Source of the DNA: an uncultured bacterium
GTDB taxonomy: Bacteria > Bacillota > Clostridia > Lachnospirales > Lachnospiraceae
Direction of reading: 5' to 3'
DNA length: 64,000 nucleotides
NCBI GenBank assembly: GCA_947243845.1
Contig: CAMXIF010000007.1
Location: 62,001 to 126,000 of the forward strand
In this document: one piece after another, positions 50,418 through 57,912 of the stretch
How positions within the stretch are numbered: the first letter of the stretch is position 1
How the letters are laid out: every line of letters starts with the position of its first letter
The notes under the pieces: model-generated
What the model saw: only the letters and a program-made list of their open reading frames with translations
What the model was told of the DNA's origin: nothing
Database searches by the model: none
Position numbers and translations under genes: made by a program

Positions 50418-50903
50418 ATGACACAAAATCAGAAACCACAGACCATGCAGGAAAAAAAGGAAGCCGCCTACAGGCAGCACGTGAAGCAGACCACCCCCAA
50501 ATACAGCCTGCCGCTTCGCATGTGCAAGGCATTTCTCATTGGCGGTCTGATCTGTCTGGTCGGACAGATTATCTTAAACTACGCAACGAACTCCCTGGGG
50601 CTTGACAAAGAAACCGCCGGCTCCTGGTGCTCCATGCTCTTAGTGCTTATGAGTGTACTTCTCACCGGATGCAATATTTATCCCAAACTGGTAGAGTGGG
50701 GCGGCGCCGGTGCACTGGTACCCATCACAGGCTTTGCCAACTCCATCGCTTCGGCTGCAATCGAGTACCAGAAGGAAGGACAGGTTTTTGGTATCGGCTG
50801 TAAAATCTTTACCATTGCCGGCCCTGTCATCCTCTATGGCATCTTCACCAGCTGGCTCCTGGGCGTACTATACTGGATCGGGCACCTTCTGGGCATCGTA
50901 TAG
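50418..50903 (+). CDS. spoVAC: Stage V sporulation protein AC
   Basis: 161 aa. A basic N-terminal tail (QEKKEAAYRQHVKQTTPKYS) then four membrane helices; LLTGCNIYPKLVEWGGAGALVPITGFANSIASAAIEYQKEG is the conserved SpoVAC core. SpoVAC acts as a mechanosensitive channel component releasing dipicolinate at germination. AAGGGAAA precedes the ATG. Here spoVAC is not followed by spoVAD and spoVAE, as is usual; the next gene converges from the other strand. Confidence 0.93.
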   Translation: MTQNQKPQTMQEKKEAAYRQHVKQTTPKYSLPLRMCKAFLIGGLICLVGQIILNYATNSLGLDKETAGSWCSMLLVLMSVLLTGCNIYPKLVEWGGAGALVPITGFANSIASAAIEYQKEGQVFGIGCKIFTIAGPVILYGIFTSWLLGVLYWIGHLLGIV

Positions 50904-50971
50904 TGCATAAAGAAACTGCCCGGCTGCTCCCTCTCACACCGGATTTGAAATCCGGCAATGCAGAATATCTC

Positions 50972-51157
50972 TCACGCGAGAATCCGATATTCCAGCATCT
51001 CATACAAAAGCTTCGATCCCTCTGTAATCTCAGGGGGCAGAAGCGCCCTGGCCACCAGTTTCAGTTCATCACTCTCCACATCGATTCTTTTCAGGTTTGC
51101 ATAGTCTCCATCGATGCTGACTACCTGATATTGAAATGTGTTCATCTCATGCACCAT
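50972..51157 (-). CDS. Small protein downstream of sigF, function unknown
   Basis: 61 aa from ATG 51157 (MVHEMNTFQYQVVS); GGGAAAGG precedes it closely, and a TTG at 51184 or ATG at 51145 are other options. The sequence VVSIDGDYANLKRIDVESDEL followed by VARALLPPEITEG and LLYEMLEYRI looks like a small all-beta domain of the type seen in DUF3006-like proteins (inference, low certainty). It may be the fourth gene of the spoIIA operon, 84 bp after sigF, and converges on spoVAC. Confidence 0.6.
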   Translation of the reverse strand: MVHEMNTFQYQVVSIDGDYANLKRIDVESDELKLVARALLPPEITEGSKLLYEMLEYRILA

Positions 51158-51241
51158 ACCTTTCCCGCTTCGCTTAAGCCACAATTATGTCCTTAATCAT
51201 GACCGTGTTTCCGCCTTATAGCAGCTCATTCTGCTTTCAGT

Positions 51242-52018
51242 CTAACACACTTCCTCCCGCAAATGCAACAGAATCCGCTTCTCCATACGGCTCACCTGTA
51301 CCTGGCTGATTCCCAGACATTGAGCCACTTCCACTTGTGTCTTATCCTGAAAGTAACGCATGGCGATCAACTGTCTCTCCGTGTCCCCCAGCTTCCCTAA
51401 TAGTTCCTCCAGCAGCATATGATTTAGGATTTTTTCCTTCTCCACATCCTCACAAGCCCCATTCCCATTCAGACTGTTCAAGCCGGCGGCACAGCCCACA
51501 CCTGCATGGCCGCCCACTACCTGATCCACCAGATATATCTCATTCCCATCAGACTGATAGACAGACTTATAAATAGACTCTACTTCCACATTGGCATCCA
51601 GAGCCATCACAATATCCTCCACACTTAAGGAAGTTGCTTCCGACAATTCCTGTAAAGTCGCCTCCCTCCCGTAAGTCTGGGAAAGCCTTTCCGCCGCCTG
51701 CTTGACCTTCCATCCATTCTCCTTTAATGTACGGCTGACCTTGACCATCCCGTCATCCCGCAGGAACCGTTTAATCTCTCCCTGTATCATGGGCACTGCA
51801 TAGGTGGAAAAGCGCACCTCAAACTGCAGATCAAACTTATCGATCGCCTTCATCAGTCCGATGCACCCAATCTGAAACAAATCCTCCGCATCGTATCCTC
51901 TCCCCACAAAACGCTTCACAATATGGCGCACCAGCCCCAGGTTTTCCTCAATCAGTATCTCTCTTGCCTCTTTATCTCCTGCCTGTGATCGTTCGATTAA
52001 TGCGGCAGTCTCTTCCAT
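51242..52018 (-). CDS. sigF: Forespore sigma factor SigF
   Basis: 258 aa SigB/F/G-type sigma. Region 2: LVRHIVKRFVGRGYDAEDLFQIGCIGLMKAIDKFD and FSTYAVPMIQGEIKRFLRDDG; region 4: QLIAMRYFQDKTQVEVAQCLGISQVQVSRMEKRIL. A glycine/asparagine-rich insert (about residues 165-190) lies between regions 3 and 4. Placed directly after SpoIIAB (3 bp gap), it is SigF rather than SigG. It starts the forespore programme and is inhibited by SpoIIAB until SpoIIAA is dephosphorylated. Confidence 0.95.
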   Translation of the reverse strand: MEETAALIERSQAGDKEAREILIEENLGLVRHIVKRFVGRGYDAEDLFQIGCIGLMKAIDKFDLQFEVRFSTYAVPMIQGEIKRFLRDDGMVKVSRTLKENGWKVKQAAERLSQTYGREATLQELSEATSLSVEDIVMALDANVEVESIYKSVYQSDGNEIYLVDQVVGGHAGVGCAAGLNSLNGNGACEDVEKEKILNHMLLEELLGKLGDTERQLIAMRYFQDKTQVEVAQCLGISQVQVSRMEKRILLHLREEVC

Positions 52019-52021
52019 GGG

Positions 52022-52510
52022 CTATTCCTCACTGCCAATCCAGGAACCCAGGCCAATCTTCTTACACATCCGCACCACAGTCCCCTGCCCTGGTTCTGAC
52101 TGCACTTCCAGATCATCCATAAATGCCTCCATGAAGGCAAATCCCATCCCGGACCGCTCCAATTCCGGTCTGGTCGTAAATAGAGGTTCCATGGCTCTTG
52201 CTATGTCCTCTATCCCCACACCCCGGTCTATGATCTCCACCTCCAGCATATCACTTTTTAATTCACAGTTCATGTAGATACGGTCTGTAACATTTCCCCT
52301 GTTTTCATAACCGTGGATGATTGCATTGGTCACCGCCTCTGAAATGGCAGTTTTCACATCAGATACCTCCTCCAGCGTTGGATTCAAAGGGGTGATAAAA
52401 GCCGACACCGCCATCCGCGCAAAGGACTCATTATCCGACACCGCCGCAAATTCCAGATGTATCTCATTCGTGATCTGCCTGTAATCTTTCTTCTCCAAAA
52501 TCTCTATCAT
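52022..52510 (-). CDS. spoIIAB: Anti-sigma F factor / serine kinase SpoIIAB
   Basis: 162 aa GHKL kinase. N-box EVSDVKTAISEAVTNAIIHGYEN, G1 EIIDRGVGIEDIARAMEP, G2 ERSGMGFAFMEAFMD. It phosphorylates SpoIIAA and binds SigF. The start at 52510 (MIEILEKKDY) is preceded by AGGAAACAGCT; the frame reaches 52558 but without support. Upstream, about 330 nt of repeat and RNA-like DNA separate it from spoIIAA, where most spore formers have a few bases. Confidence 0.95.
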   Translation of the reverse strand: MIEILEKKDYRQITNEIHLEFAAVSDNESFARMAVSAFITPLNPTLEEVSDVKTAISEAVTNAIIHGYENRGNVTDRIYMNCELKSDMLEVEIIDRGVGIEDIARAMEPLFTTRPELERSGMGFAFMEAFMDDLEVQSEPGQGTVVRMCKKIGLGSWIGSEE

Positions 52511-52579
52511 AGCTGTTTCCTGCTCCTTTCTCTCAATACCGATTCTAAGTAATTGCAAAACTCATCTCAATGCTGTAAT

Positions 52580-52714
52580 AATTGTGCAAATAGTATAACC
52601 ATAAGCAGACCCTAGAGAAACGCCAGTACTTGGCGAGGTATTCTCGAGCCTAGTACTGCTGCGTTTGGAATGGAGCGAAAGCGCGTCTGTGTTGGTTATG
52701 CTATTTGTACAATT
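52580..52714 (+). ncRNA. Candidate structured RNA inside the spoIIA operon (orientation inferred +)
   Basis: A 22-nt arm (52580-52601) and its partner (52693-52714) pair along their whole length; the only two non-Watson-Crick positions are U-G and G-U in plus-strand RNA but A-C in minus-strand RNA. A second stem, GCAGAC/GTCTGT (52605-52610 with 52685-52690), again needs one G-U in the plus sense. Inside are GAGAA/TTCTC (52615-52619, 52641-52645), CGCCA-GTACT-TGGCG (52621-52635) and GC-GAAA-GC, a GNRA tetraloop (52675-52682). AGTACT at 52625 and again at 52652 could form a loop-loop contact. It is antisense to spoIIA. It matches no RNA class I can name and could instead be a mobile-element remnant. 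Confidence 0.55.
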
Positions 52715-52777
52715 CCAACCATCATGATAAGGTTTCGTAATTATCAAATACCACTTCGCACAATCTCAGATTCATGC

Positions 52778-52844
52778 GGAGAATGCCGCTTTTCAGGCAT
52801 TCTCCAGGGTAAGAAGAAGTTGCTCTGCAACTTCTTCTTACCCT
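52778..52844. repeat. Double-hairpin repeat element, copy 2
   Basis: GGAGAATGCC-N8-GGCATTCTCC (52778-52805), then AGGGTAAGAAGAAGTTGC-TCT and its 18-nt perfect complement (52806-52844). The first stem equals that of copy 1 (8241-8268); upstream flanks also match (ATTC.TGC). As in copy 1, the outer two bases of the second stem are part of the TAG stop of the minus-strand gene, here spoIIAA. Confidence 0.85.
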
Positions 52845-53151
52845 ATTCCATAATCTCCACAATATTCTCCACTCCCGCCAAAAGCAGAATTCTCCTAATC
52901 CGGCTGTCGGTATGCACAGCATACACCTTCCCCCCAAAGCAGGAGATCTTTTTATATCGTCCCACAAGTATCCCTATTCCCGAACTGTCCATAAAGGTTG
53001 TCTGGGAAAAATCAAAGACAACATTTTGCACTGCCTTGGAAAGGATAAATCTGTCCGCTTTTGAACTTATGTTAACCGATTTATGATGATCTATTTCTGT
53101 CGGCATTCTTATCATAAGGTAATTGTCTATCACTCTGAAGTCTTCTTCCAT
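52843..53151 (-). CDS. spoIIAA: Anti-anti-sigma F factor SpoIIAA
   Basis: 102 aa STAS-domain protein. NVVFDFSQTTFMDSSGIGILVGRYKKI contains the phosphorylatable serine in D-S-S-G-I-G; the flanking KADRFILSKAVQ and KVYAVHTDSRIRRILLLAGV match SpoIIAA. When dephosphorylated it releases SigF from SpoIIAB. The start at 53151 (MEEDFRVIDNY) has AAAGGAG about 9 nt upstream. Its stop codon lies in a repeat hairpin, and the operon is interrupted before spoIIAB. Confidence 0.93.
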   Translation of the reverse strand: MEEDFRVIDNYLMIRMPTEIDHHKSVNISSKADRFILSKAVQNVVFDFSQTTFMDSSGIGILVGRYKKISCFGGKVYAVHTDSRIRRILLLAGVENIVEIME

Positions 53152-53186
53152 ATTATGTAAACTCCTTTCTGCTTCATATACAAACA

Positions 53187-53223
53187 AAAGAGAACGTAAT
53201 GTGTATTCCACTACGTTCTCTTT
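53187..53223. terminator. Hairpin between the TPR gene and spoIIAA
   Basis: AAAGAGAACGTA (53187-53198) and TACGTTCTCTTT (53212-53223) are perfect 12-bp arms; on the minus strand TTTTGTTTG follows. It should end transcripts from the TPR gene just before spoIIAA, leaving little room for a spoIIAA promoter downstream of it. Confidence 0.7.
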
Positions 53224-53297
53224 CGTGTTTTTTGATATCCTTTTATCTTATGATTCTCTTCTAAACGCCTGTCCGCCGTCATCCGGCGCTTCCGCTC

Positions 53298-54722
53298 TTA
53301 ATCCTGTATCTCATCCTCCATCTCCTGCAGGAAATCCTCGGACTTACTGGCCTTCTCCGTGCCTGGGAAAAGCTGGATAACCTGAAGATAAGCGGCTTTC
53401 GCTTCCTCCATCTTTCCTAAGCGGTAATAGGCATTGGCCAGATTATAAAGGGCCTCACCATTGGTAGCATCATACTGGAAAGCCTTCTCCAGATTCGGCA
53501 CCGCATCCGCATAATTCTCCTGCCGGTATGCCTCATAGCCATCATTGTAATAGGACTCCGCGATACCCGGCCCCACCAATGCCAGCAGCGTATTATAGAG
53601 ATTTTCAAAGGCCTCCGAATTATCGCTTTCACCCTCGACCGTTTCCGCCTCGATTTCCTCCAGATAATCCGCCACCACCGTGACCTCCTCCGGCTTCGTC
53701 AGGTATGCGTCAGCAGCTTTCATCAGGCTGTCCACAGACCGCAATGTGCCGTCTGTTCCCAGATACGCTGCCAGATCCTGCTCCAGATCTGCCTTCTCTT
53801 CCTGCAGCACACCGAGCTGCTGCTGCAGTTCATCTATGGTAGCTGTCTTGGCATCTAACTGTTCACTGACCTTACGCAGGTCCTCATCAATATTTGCCTT
53901 GGCTGACTGTATTCTGGCCGGCAGGATCAGGAAAAAGGCGATAGCAATACCGATTGCAAGCCCAATCCCCAGATTCAGAAGCGAGGTGACTCCCTTGCCC
54001 TCTTTCATATTGACGGGCTGTATAATCGTCTCATTTCCGCTCTGGTATTTGACAATCTCTTCCGACTTCTTTGGTTTCTTTGCAGTATTCTTGACCCCTT
54101 CTTCGGGCATCAGCATCTCATTTACTTCTTTGAGATAACGGAGGGTAGCTGTATTGTTGGCGTCAATCTCCAGACATTTGGTCAATTCCCGCTTAGCCCG
54201 TTCCCATTCTTCACTGTTAATATACAAAAGGGCCAGAAGCTGATGTGCCCTGATAAATTTCGGATTTAAAGAAAGCACTTTTTTCAGCTGGATCACCGCC
54301 AGATCCAGACTGTCCTGATTACAGTAGGTAAGCGCCTGATTGTATTTTTTAATCGTCTGATTGATCGTGTCCAGCCGGTTCTGATTGGTCTGGATCATAT
54401 CGATATAATCATCCGCAATATTCTTCTTCGGGCGCAGGTTCTTGCTGATAACCCACTCGCTTAAGGCTGCTACCACCTCACCCGTCTCAAAATATACAAG
54501 GCCTAGCAGATTGCGGGCCTCCACATTATTCTTGTCAAACTTCAAACTCTGTCTCAAACTTGCAATAGCGCCTGTCAGATCCCTGACACTCGCTCTTTCT
54601 AATCCGTCATTATAAAAACGGTTCGATATATATATAATCCTTTTATAAAGGGTTACATCGGCACCACAGTTCGTACAGAAATTGTGTTCTGACAAAGTAC
54701 ATCCACACCGATAACAGATCAT
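53298..54722 (-). CDS. Zinc-ribbon and TPR-repeat membrane protein
   Basis: 474 aa. N-terminal zinc ribbon CYRCGCTLSEHNFCTNCG (residues 3-20). TPR helices run from about residue 40 to 205 (LRQSLKFDKNNVEARNLLGL; KKVLSLNPKFIRAHQLLAL). A membrane helix lies at about 247-268, then a coiled coil (about 275-325), and a second TPR pair near the C-terminus (ADAVPNLEKAFQYDATNG; YYRLGKMEEAKAAYLQVIQLFP). The ribbon is cytoplasmic and the second TPR block outside. Likely a scaffold or assembly factor; no catalytic motif. It follows the 49-aa gene by 13 nt. Confidence 0.85.
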   Translation of the reverse strand: MICYRCGCTLSEHNFCTNCGADVTLYKRIIYISNRFYNDGLERASVRDLTGAIASLRQSLKFDKNNVEARNLLGLVYFETGEVVAALSEWVISKNLRPKKNIADDYIDMIQTNQNRLDTINQTIKKYNQALTYCNQDSLDLAVIQLKKVLSLNPKFIRAHQLLALLYINSEEWERAKRELTKCLEIDANNTATLRYLKEVNEMLMPEEGVKNTAKKPKKSEEIVKYQSGNETIIQPVNMKEGKGVTSLLNLGIGLAIGIAIAFFLILPARIQSAKANIDEDLRKVSEQLDAKTATIDELQQQLGVLQEEKADLEQDLAAYLGTDGTLRSVDSLMKAADAYLTKPEEVTVVADYLEEIEAETVEGESDNSEAFENLYNTLLALVGPGIAESYYNDGYEAYRQENYADAVPNLEKAFQYDATNGEALYNLANAYYRLGKMEEAKAAYLQVIQLFPGTEKASKSEDFLQEMEDEIQD

Positions 54723-54735
54723 CTATGCCAATCCC

Positions 54736-54885
54736 CTATTCTTCTTCCACTTTCTTAGCATCCTTGACTATTTTCACCATCAAATCAGCCATATCCGTCA
54801 GATCCTGATTATAAATTGCTTCCTCCGCATCCTCCACTTCCAGACTGGGATGGAATTTCTTCAACTCTTCTTCAAAATTGATCAT
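54736..54885 (-). CDS. 49-aa acidic small protein between folC and the TPR gene
   Basis: ATG at 54885, TAG at 54738-54736. The peptide starts MINFEEELKKFHPSLEVEDA and continues with EEAIYNQDLTDMADLM, ending in a lysine/glutamate helix. It has a strong ribosome-binding site (AAGGAG, 8-9 nt before the ATG) and overlaps the 3' end of folC by 14 nt, which points to translational coupling. It is predicted helical and acidic. It would be missed by annotation with a length cutoff of 60 codons. Function unknown. Confidence 0.75.
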   Translation of the reverse strand: MINFEEELKKFHPSLEVEDAEEAIYNQDLTDMADLMVKIVKDAKKVEEE

Positions 54886-56200
54886 GCCCTGATCTCCTTA
54901 TAAGGGCTTTGACTTCGCCCGCCAAATATAATGAACCGACAATATACACCCTGTCCCCTTCAGCCCTGTGTGATATCAGCCCCTTAAGGGCAGTCTCTAA
55001 CGTATCATAGGCCCTGATTTTGACACCTGTACACTGTTCAAACGACTCTTCCAATATCTGAAGCGGCAGTGCCCTTTCCCCTGAAAGAGCGGCAACGCCG
55101 ATCTCATCAAACAATCCCGACCCTGCGAGTGCCTTCGCTGCTTCTTCGTACTGCTTGTCCCGCACGCTGGAAAAGAGTAATTTCCTTTTGCCGCCGCAGG
55201 GATGTGCCTTCACCGTCTCCAAAAAGGCCTTCATGCCATCTATATTATGGGCGCCGTCCAGATACACGCCTGGAAAAATTTCCTCCATCCTGCCTTCCCA
55301 AAATGTTTCCCTGATACCGTCCTGCAGAACTTTTACCGTAATACGGGAATCCTGAAGAACTCCCAGTGCCGTTGCCGCCAAAGAAACATTCTCAATCTGA
55401 TAGAGCGCAGATGTAGACACAGTAAAACCAATATAATCATAATAGTTTAAATGGAGAGAAAAATCAATTGTTTTATCCAGAATCTTTATTTCTTTTATCG
55501 CCGTCTTTTCTACCGGAAAGGTTTTCGCGCCGATTTTTGCCGCATAATTTTCTATTACCTGCACCACATCCGACTGTCCGACCGGATAGACCACCGGCAC
55601 ACCCGGCCGCAGAATCCCCGCTTTCTCTCCTGCGATCTCGATAAGCGTATCCCCCAGATACTCCATATGGTCATAACCAATGGAAGTCAGGATACAAAGT
55701 TCCTTATTCGCCACAGCATTGGTGGCATCCAATCTGCCTCCCAGACCGGTCTCTAAAACTGCAAATTCCACGCCGCTTTTCTCAAAAAGCACCATCGCCA
55801 TAAAAAAGAGAAATTCAAAAAAAGTGGGATGATAAGCTATCTCCTGCAGATCCTGCGGCAAATTGTCCAAATGCCTCTTCACCATCTGAAAGGCATCTAC
55901 AAATTCCTCCTCACTCACCATTTCCCCATCGACCACAAACCGCTCCCGCATGGTCACAAGGTGCGGTGAAACAAACATTCCACACCGGATGCCTGCCTTC
56001 TTTAAAACAGTTGCTAAATAGGCACAAACAGAGCCTTTTCCGTTTGTGCCCGCTACGTGAAGTATCTTACAGTTCTGTGCCGGATTTCCCAGATGCGCCA
56101 GGAATTTCCCGGTGTTTTCCATACTGTTTTTCTTCGTAAATTTCGGGGTAGCGCTGATATACTCCTGCGCTGCCCCGTATAAATCACTCGTCTGTGTCAT
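54872..56200 (-). CDS. folC: Folylpolyglutamate synthase / dihydrofolate synthase
   Basis: 442 aa Mur-ligase fold. ATP loop HVAGTNGKGSVCAYL (about 48-62), SPHLVTMRERF, FEFLFFMAMVLFE, LETGLGGRLDATNAV (lysine/metal region), YDHMEYLGDTLIEIAGEKAGI and the C-terminal DGAHNIDGMKAF are all present. It adds glutamate to dihydropteroate and folates. The ORF starts 19 bp after fapA's end on the minus strand; its 3' end overlaps a 49-aa gene. Ribosome-binding site GCAGGAGAATG just upstream. Confidence 0.95.
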   Translation of the reverse strand: MTQTSDLYGAAQEYISATPKFTKKNSMENTGKFLAHLGNPAQNCKILHVAGTNGKGSVCAYLATVLKKAGIRCGMFVSPHLVTMRERFVVDGEMVSEEEFVDAFQMVKRHLDNLPQDLQEIAYHPTFFEFLFFMAMVLFEKSGVEFAVLETGLGGRLDATNAVANKELCILTSIGYDHMEYLGDTLIEIAGEKAGILRPGVPVVYPVGQSDVVQVIENYAAKIGAKTFPVEKTAIKEIKILDKTIDFSLHLNYYDYIGFTVSTSALYQIENVSLAATALGVLQDSRITVKVLQDGIRETFWEGRMEEIFPGVYLDGAHNIDGMKAFLETVKAHPCGGKRKLLFSSVRDKQYEEAAKALAGSGLFDEIGVAALSGERALPLQILEESFEQCTGVKIRAYDTLETALKGLISHRAEGDRVYIVGSLYLAGEVKALIRRSGHDQF

Positions 56201-56219
56201 TCTCCTGCTGCTCCCGCCG

Positions 56220-57779
56220 CTAATTGTGTATGATTACCGTACCCTCGATGACACCCTTATCCGCGGTATATTTCATATAACAGGTATTTCTGTCCATGAT
56301 CATCCGCTCCGAATTGATACTGATGACCACATTCCTGTAAAGATTGCCGTCTACCTTAATATAGGATTCCCGGCCCTCTTCCATGGTCGTCTCCAGTTCT
56401 TCCCGCTCTTTGCCTATCTTATCCAGTTCCGCGAAATATTCATCCTTTAAGCGGTTCCACTCGGAAAGGTTTGCTTCCGTAGTCATCGCGGTATTGGCAC
56501 CCCGCCTGCGTTTCTCACGCAATGCCTCCGTCATGGAATCCACCAGTCTGGCAAGTTTTTCCTTAATCTCTGCTTCCTTACGCCTGTTTTCCAACAACAA
56601 ATCGAAAGACTCCGGCTGATAACCACAGTGCAAAATCGTCTTTACTTCCACATCGTTGCCGGCCGTCATGGCTTCAATGCTCTTGAGCGCATGCACCTGT
56701 CCGCCAATAATGGCGCCCTTCTTACCATTGGTGATCACCTTATCCTTTGCTGACACTTTGGAATTCAGGATAACGTTGGACTGTACGATACCGCCTGCCT
56801 CTACTGTGGTATTTTCTATAAATTCCGCAAACACATTGCCTCTGGCTGATATCTTGCCGCCGCCCTGTATCCCGCGGGACAAAAGCACATCACCGCCTGC
56901 AAAGAGCGAAGCGCCGCCTGTGGTACCATGTATCTCAATATTACGCCCGGCACGAATCGTGACACCGCCCTCCACATTACCATTGATGATGACATCGCCA
57001 AAAAACTCTATCTTTCCAATAATGGCATCCACATCCCCCATGATCTCATGTACATTCTGGATATCGATCTTGCCGTCTTTTACTTCTATTTTACCGTCAT
57101 TCTGCGCATAATATACACCATTCTCCCTGGTTATGCCTTTACCTCGCATAGGCGGAAGATCCCTGGCCGCTGCGGCCTTCAATACATTGTCCCGCACTGT
57201 ATAGCCATCCACACCAGGTACCGCGTAATGATAGATTGCTACCTTATCACCTTTGTGTACGTTTTGAAGCGCACTCATACTGGAATAATCTACGGTGCCG
57301 TCTTCCCGGATGGTAGGCCCCACATGCTCCTCCGGAGAAAAGAGATACTCAAAATAGCCATCACTCCCCGGTACAGACTCCTGCCCTTTCGCAACCAGGA
57401 TTTCCCTCTCATAGACTTTCTTCTTGACCATCGCAGAAAGATTGGAACTGTGATATCCCTTAACCACCCCTTGCTGTTCCAGATAACTTTCCAGTTCACG
57501 CTTGGAATACGTCTGACCCTCTGCCGGCGGCATCAGGTAGAGCCACGCTGTCATCTCGTCATCTTCTACGCGCAGATAAGTGCCTTCTGCCAGATTGGTC
57601 TCTATCAGAGGTTTCTTCTCTTCTTCCGATTGTTCTACAGCTGTTGACTGTGTTTCCTCTCCCTGTTTGAGCGCCGATACTGCAGACGCTGCCGGAGAAA
57701 GACCCTTAGCCTTGGCCATTGCCGCTTTCAGTTTCTCCAGCTGCTCTGACGAAAGATTTGATACGGCCACGTGACTCAC
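56220..57779 (-). CDS. FapA/DUF342 family polymer-forming protein
   Basis: 519 aa. After a linker rich in A, E and S (1-65), a FapA N-terminal domain precedes a right-handed beta-helix (about 255-375; repeating G-x-V/I turns such as GDVIINGNVEGGVTIRAGRNIEIHG) and a coiled coil (about 400-470). Bacillus FapA has been linked to flagellar or kinase control, while clostridial copies are uncharacterised. The start is GTG at 57779, behind GAGGAAAG. It lies between valS and folC on the same strand with 133 bp to valS. Confidence 0.85.
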   Translation of the reverse strand: MSHVAVSNLSSEQLEKLKAAMAKAKGLSPAASAVSALKQGEETQSTAVEQSEEEKKPLIETNLAEGTYLRVEDDEMTAWLYLMPPAEGQTYSKRELESYLEQQGVVKGYHSSNLSAMVKKKVYEREILVAKGQESVPGSDGYFEYLFSPEEHVGPTIREDGTVDYSSMSALQNVHKGDKVAIYHYAVPGVDGYTVRDNVLKAAAARDLPPMRGKGITRENGVYYAQNDGKIEVKDGKIDIQNVHEIMGDVDAIIGKIEFFGDVIINGNVEGGVTIRAGRNIEIHGTTGGASLFAGGDVLLSRGIQGGGKISARGNVFAEFIENTTVEAGGIVQSNVILNSKVSAKDKVITNGKKGAIIGGQVHALKSIEAMTAGNDVEVKTILHCGYQPESFDLLLENRRKEAEIKEKLARLVDSMTEALREKRRRGANTAMTTEANLSEWNRLKDEYFAELDKIGKEREELETTMEEGRESYIKVDGNLYRNVVISINSERMIMDRNTCYMKYTADKGVIEGTVIIHN

Positions 57780-57912
57780 CCCACTTTCCTCATGACACTT
57801 CTGTCACTTATTATATAATCCTAGATAAAAACCAAATTACCCTTATATATAACTTTACACCAAATCTTTGCACTTTTCCAGTCCCAAAAGAAATTTCCTG
57901 CAGAATTATCCT

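Noticed and set aside
53224-53260. SigH promoter for spoIIAA (AAAGGATAT as -35)
   Set aside because: The -35 fits well, but no -10 matching RNNGAATWW is found at 11-12 bp spacing.
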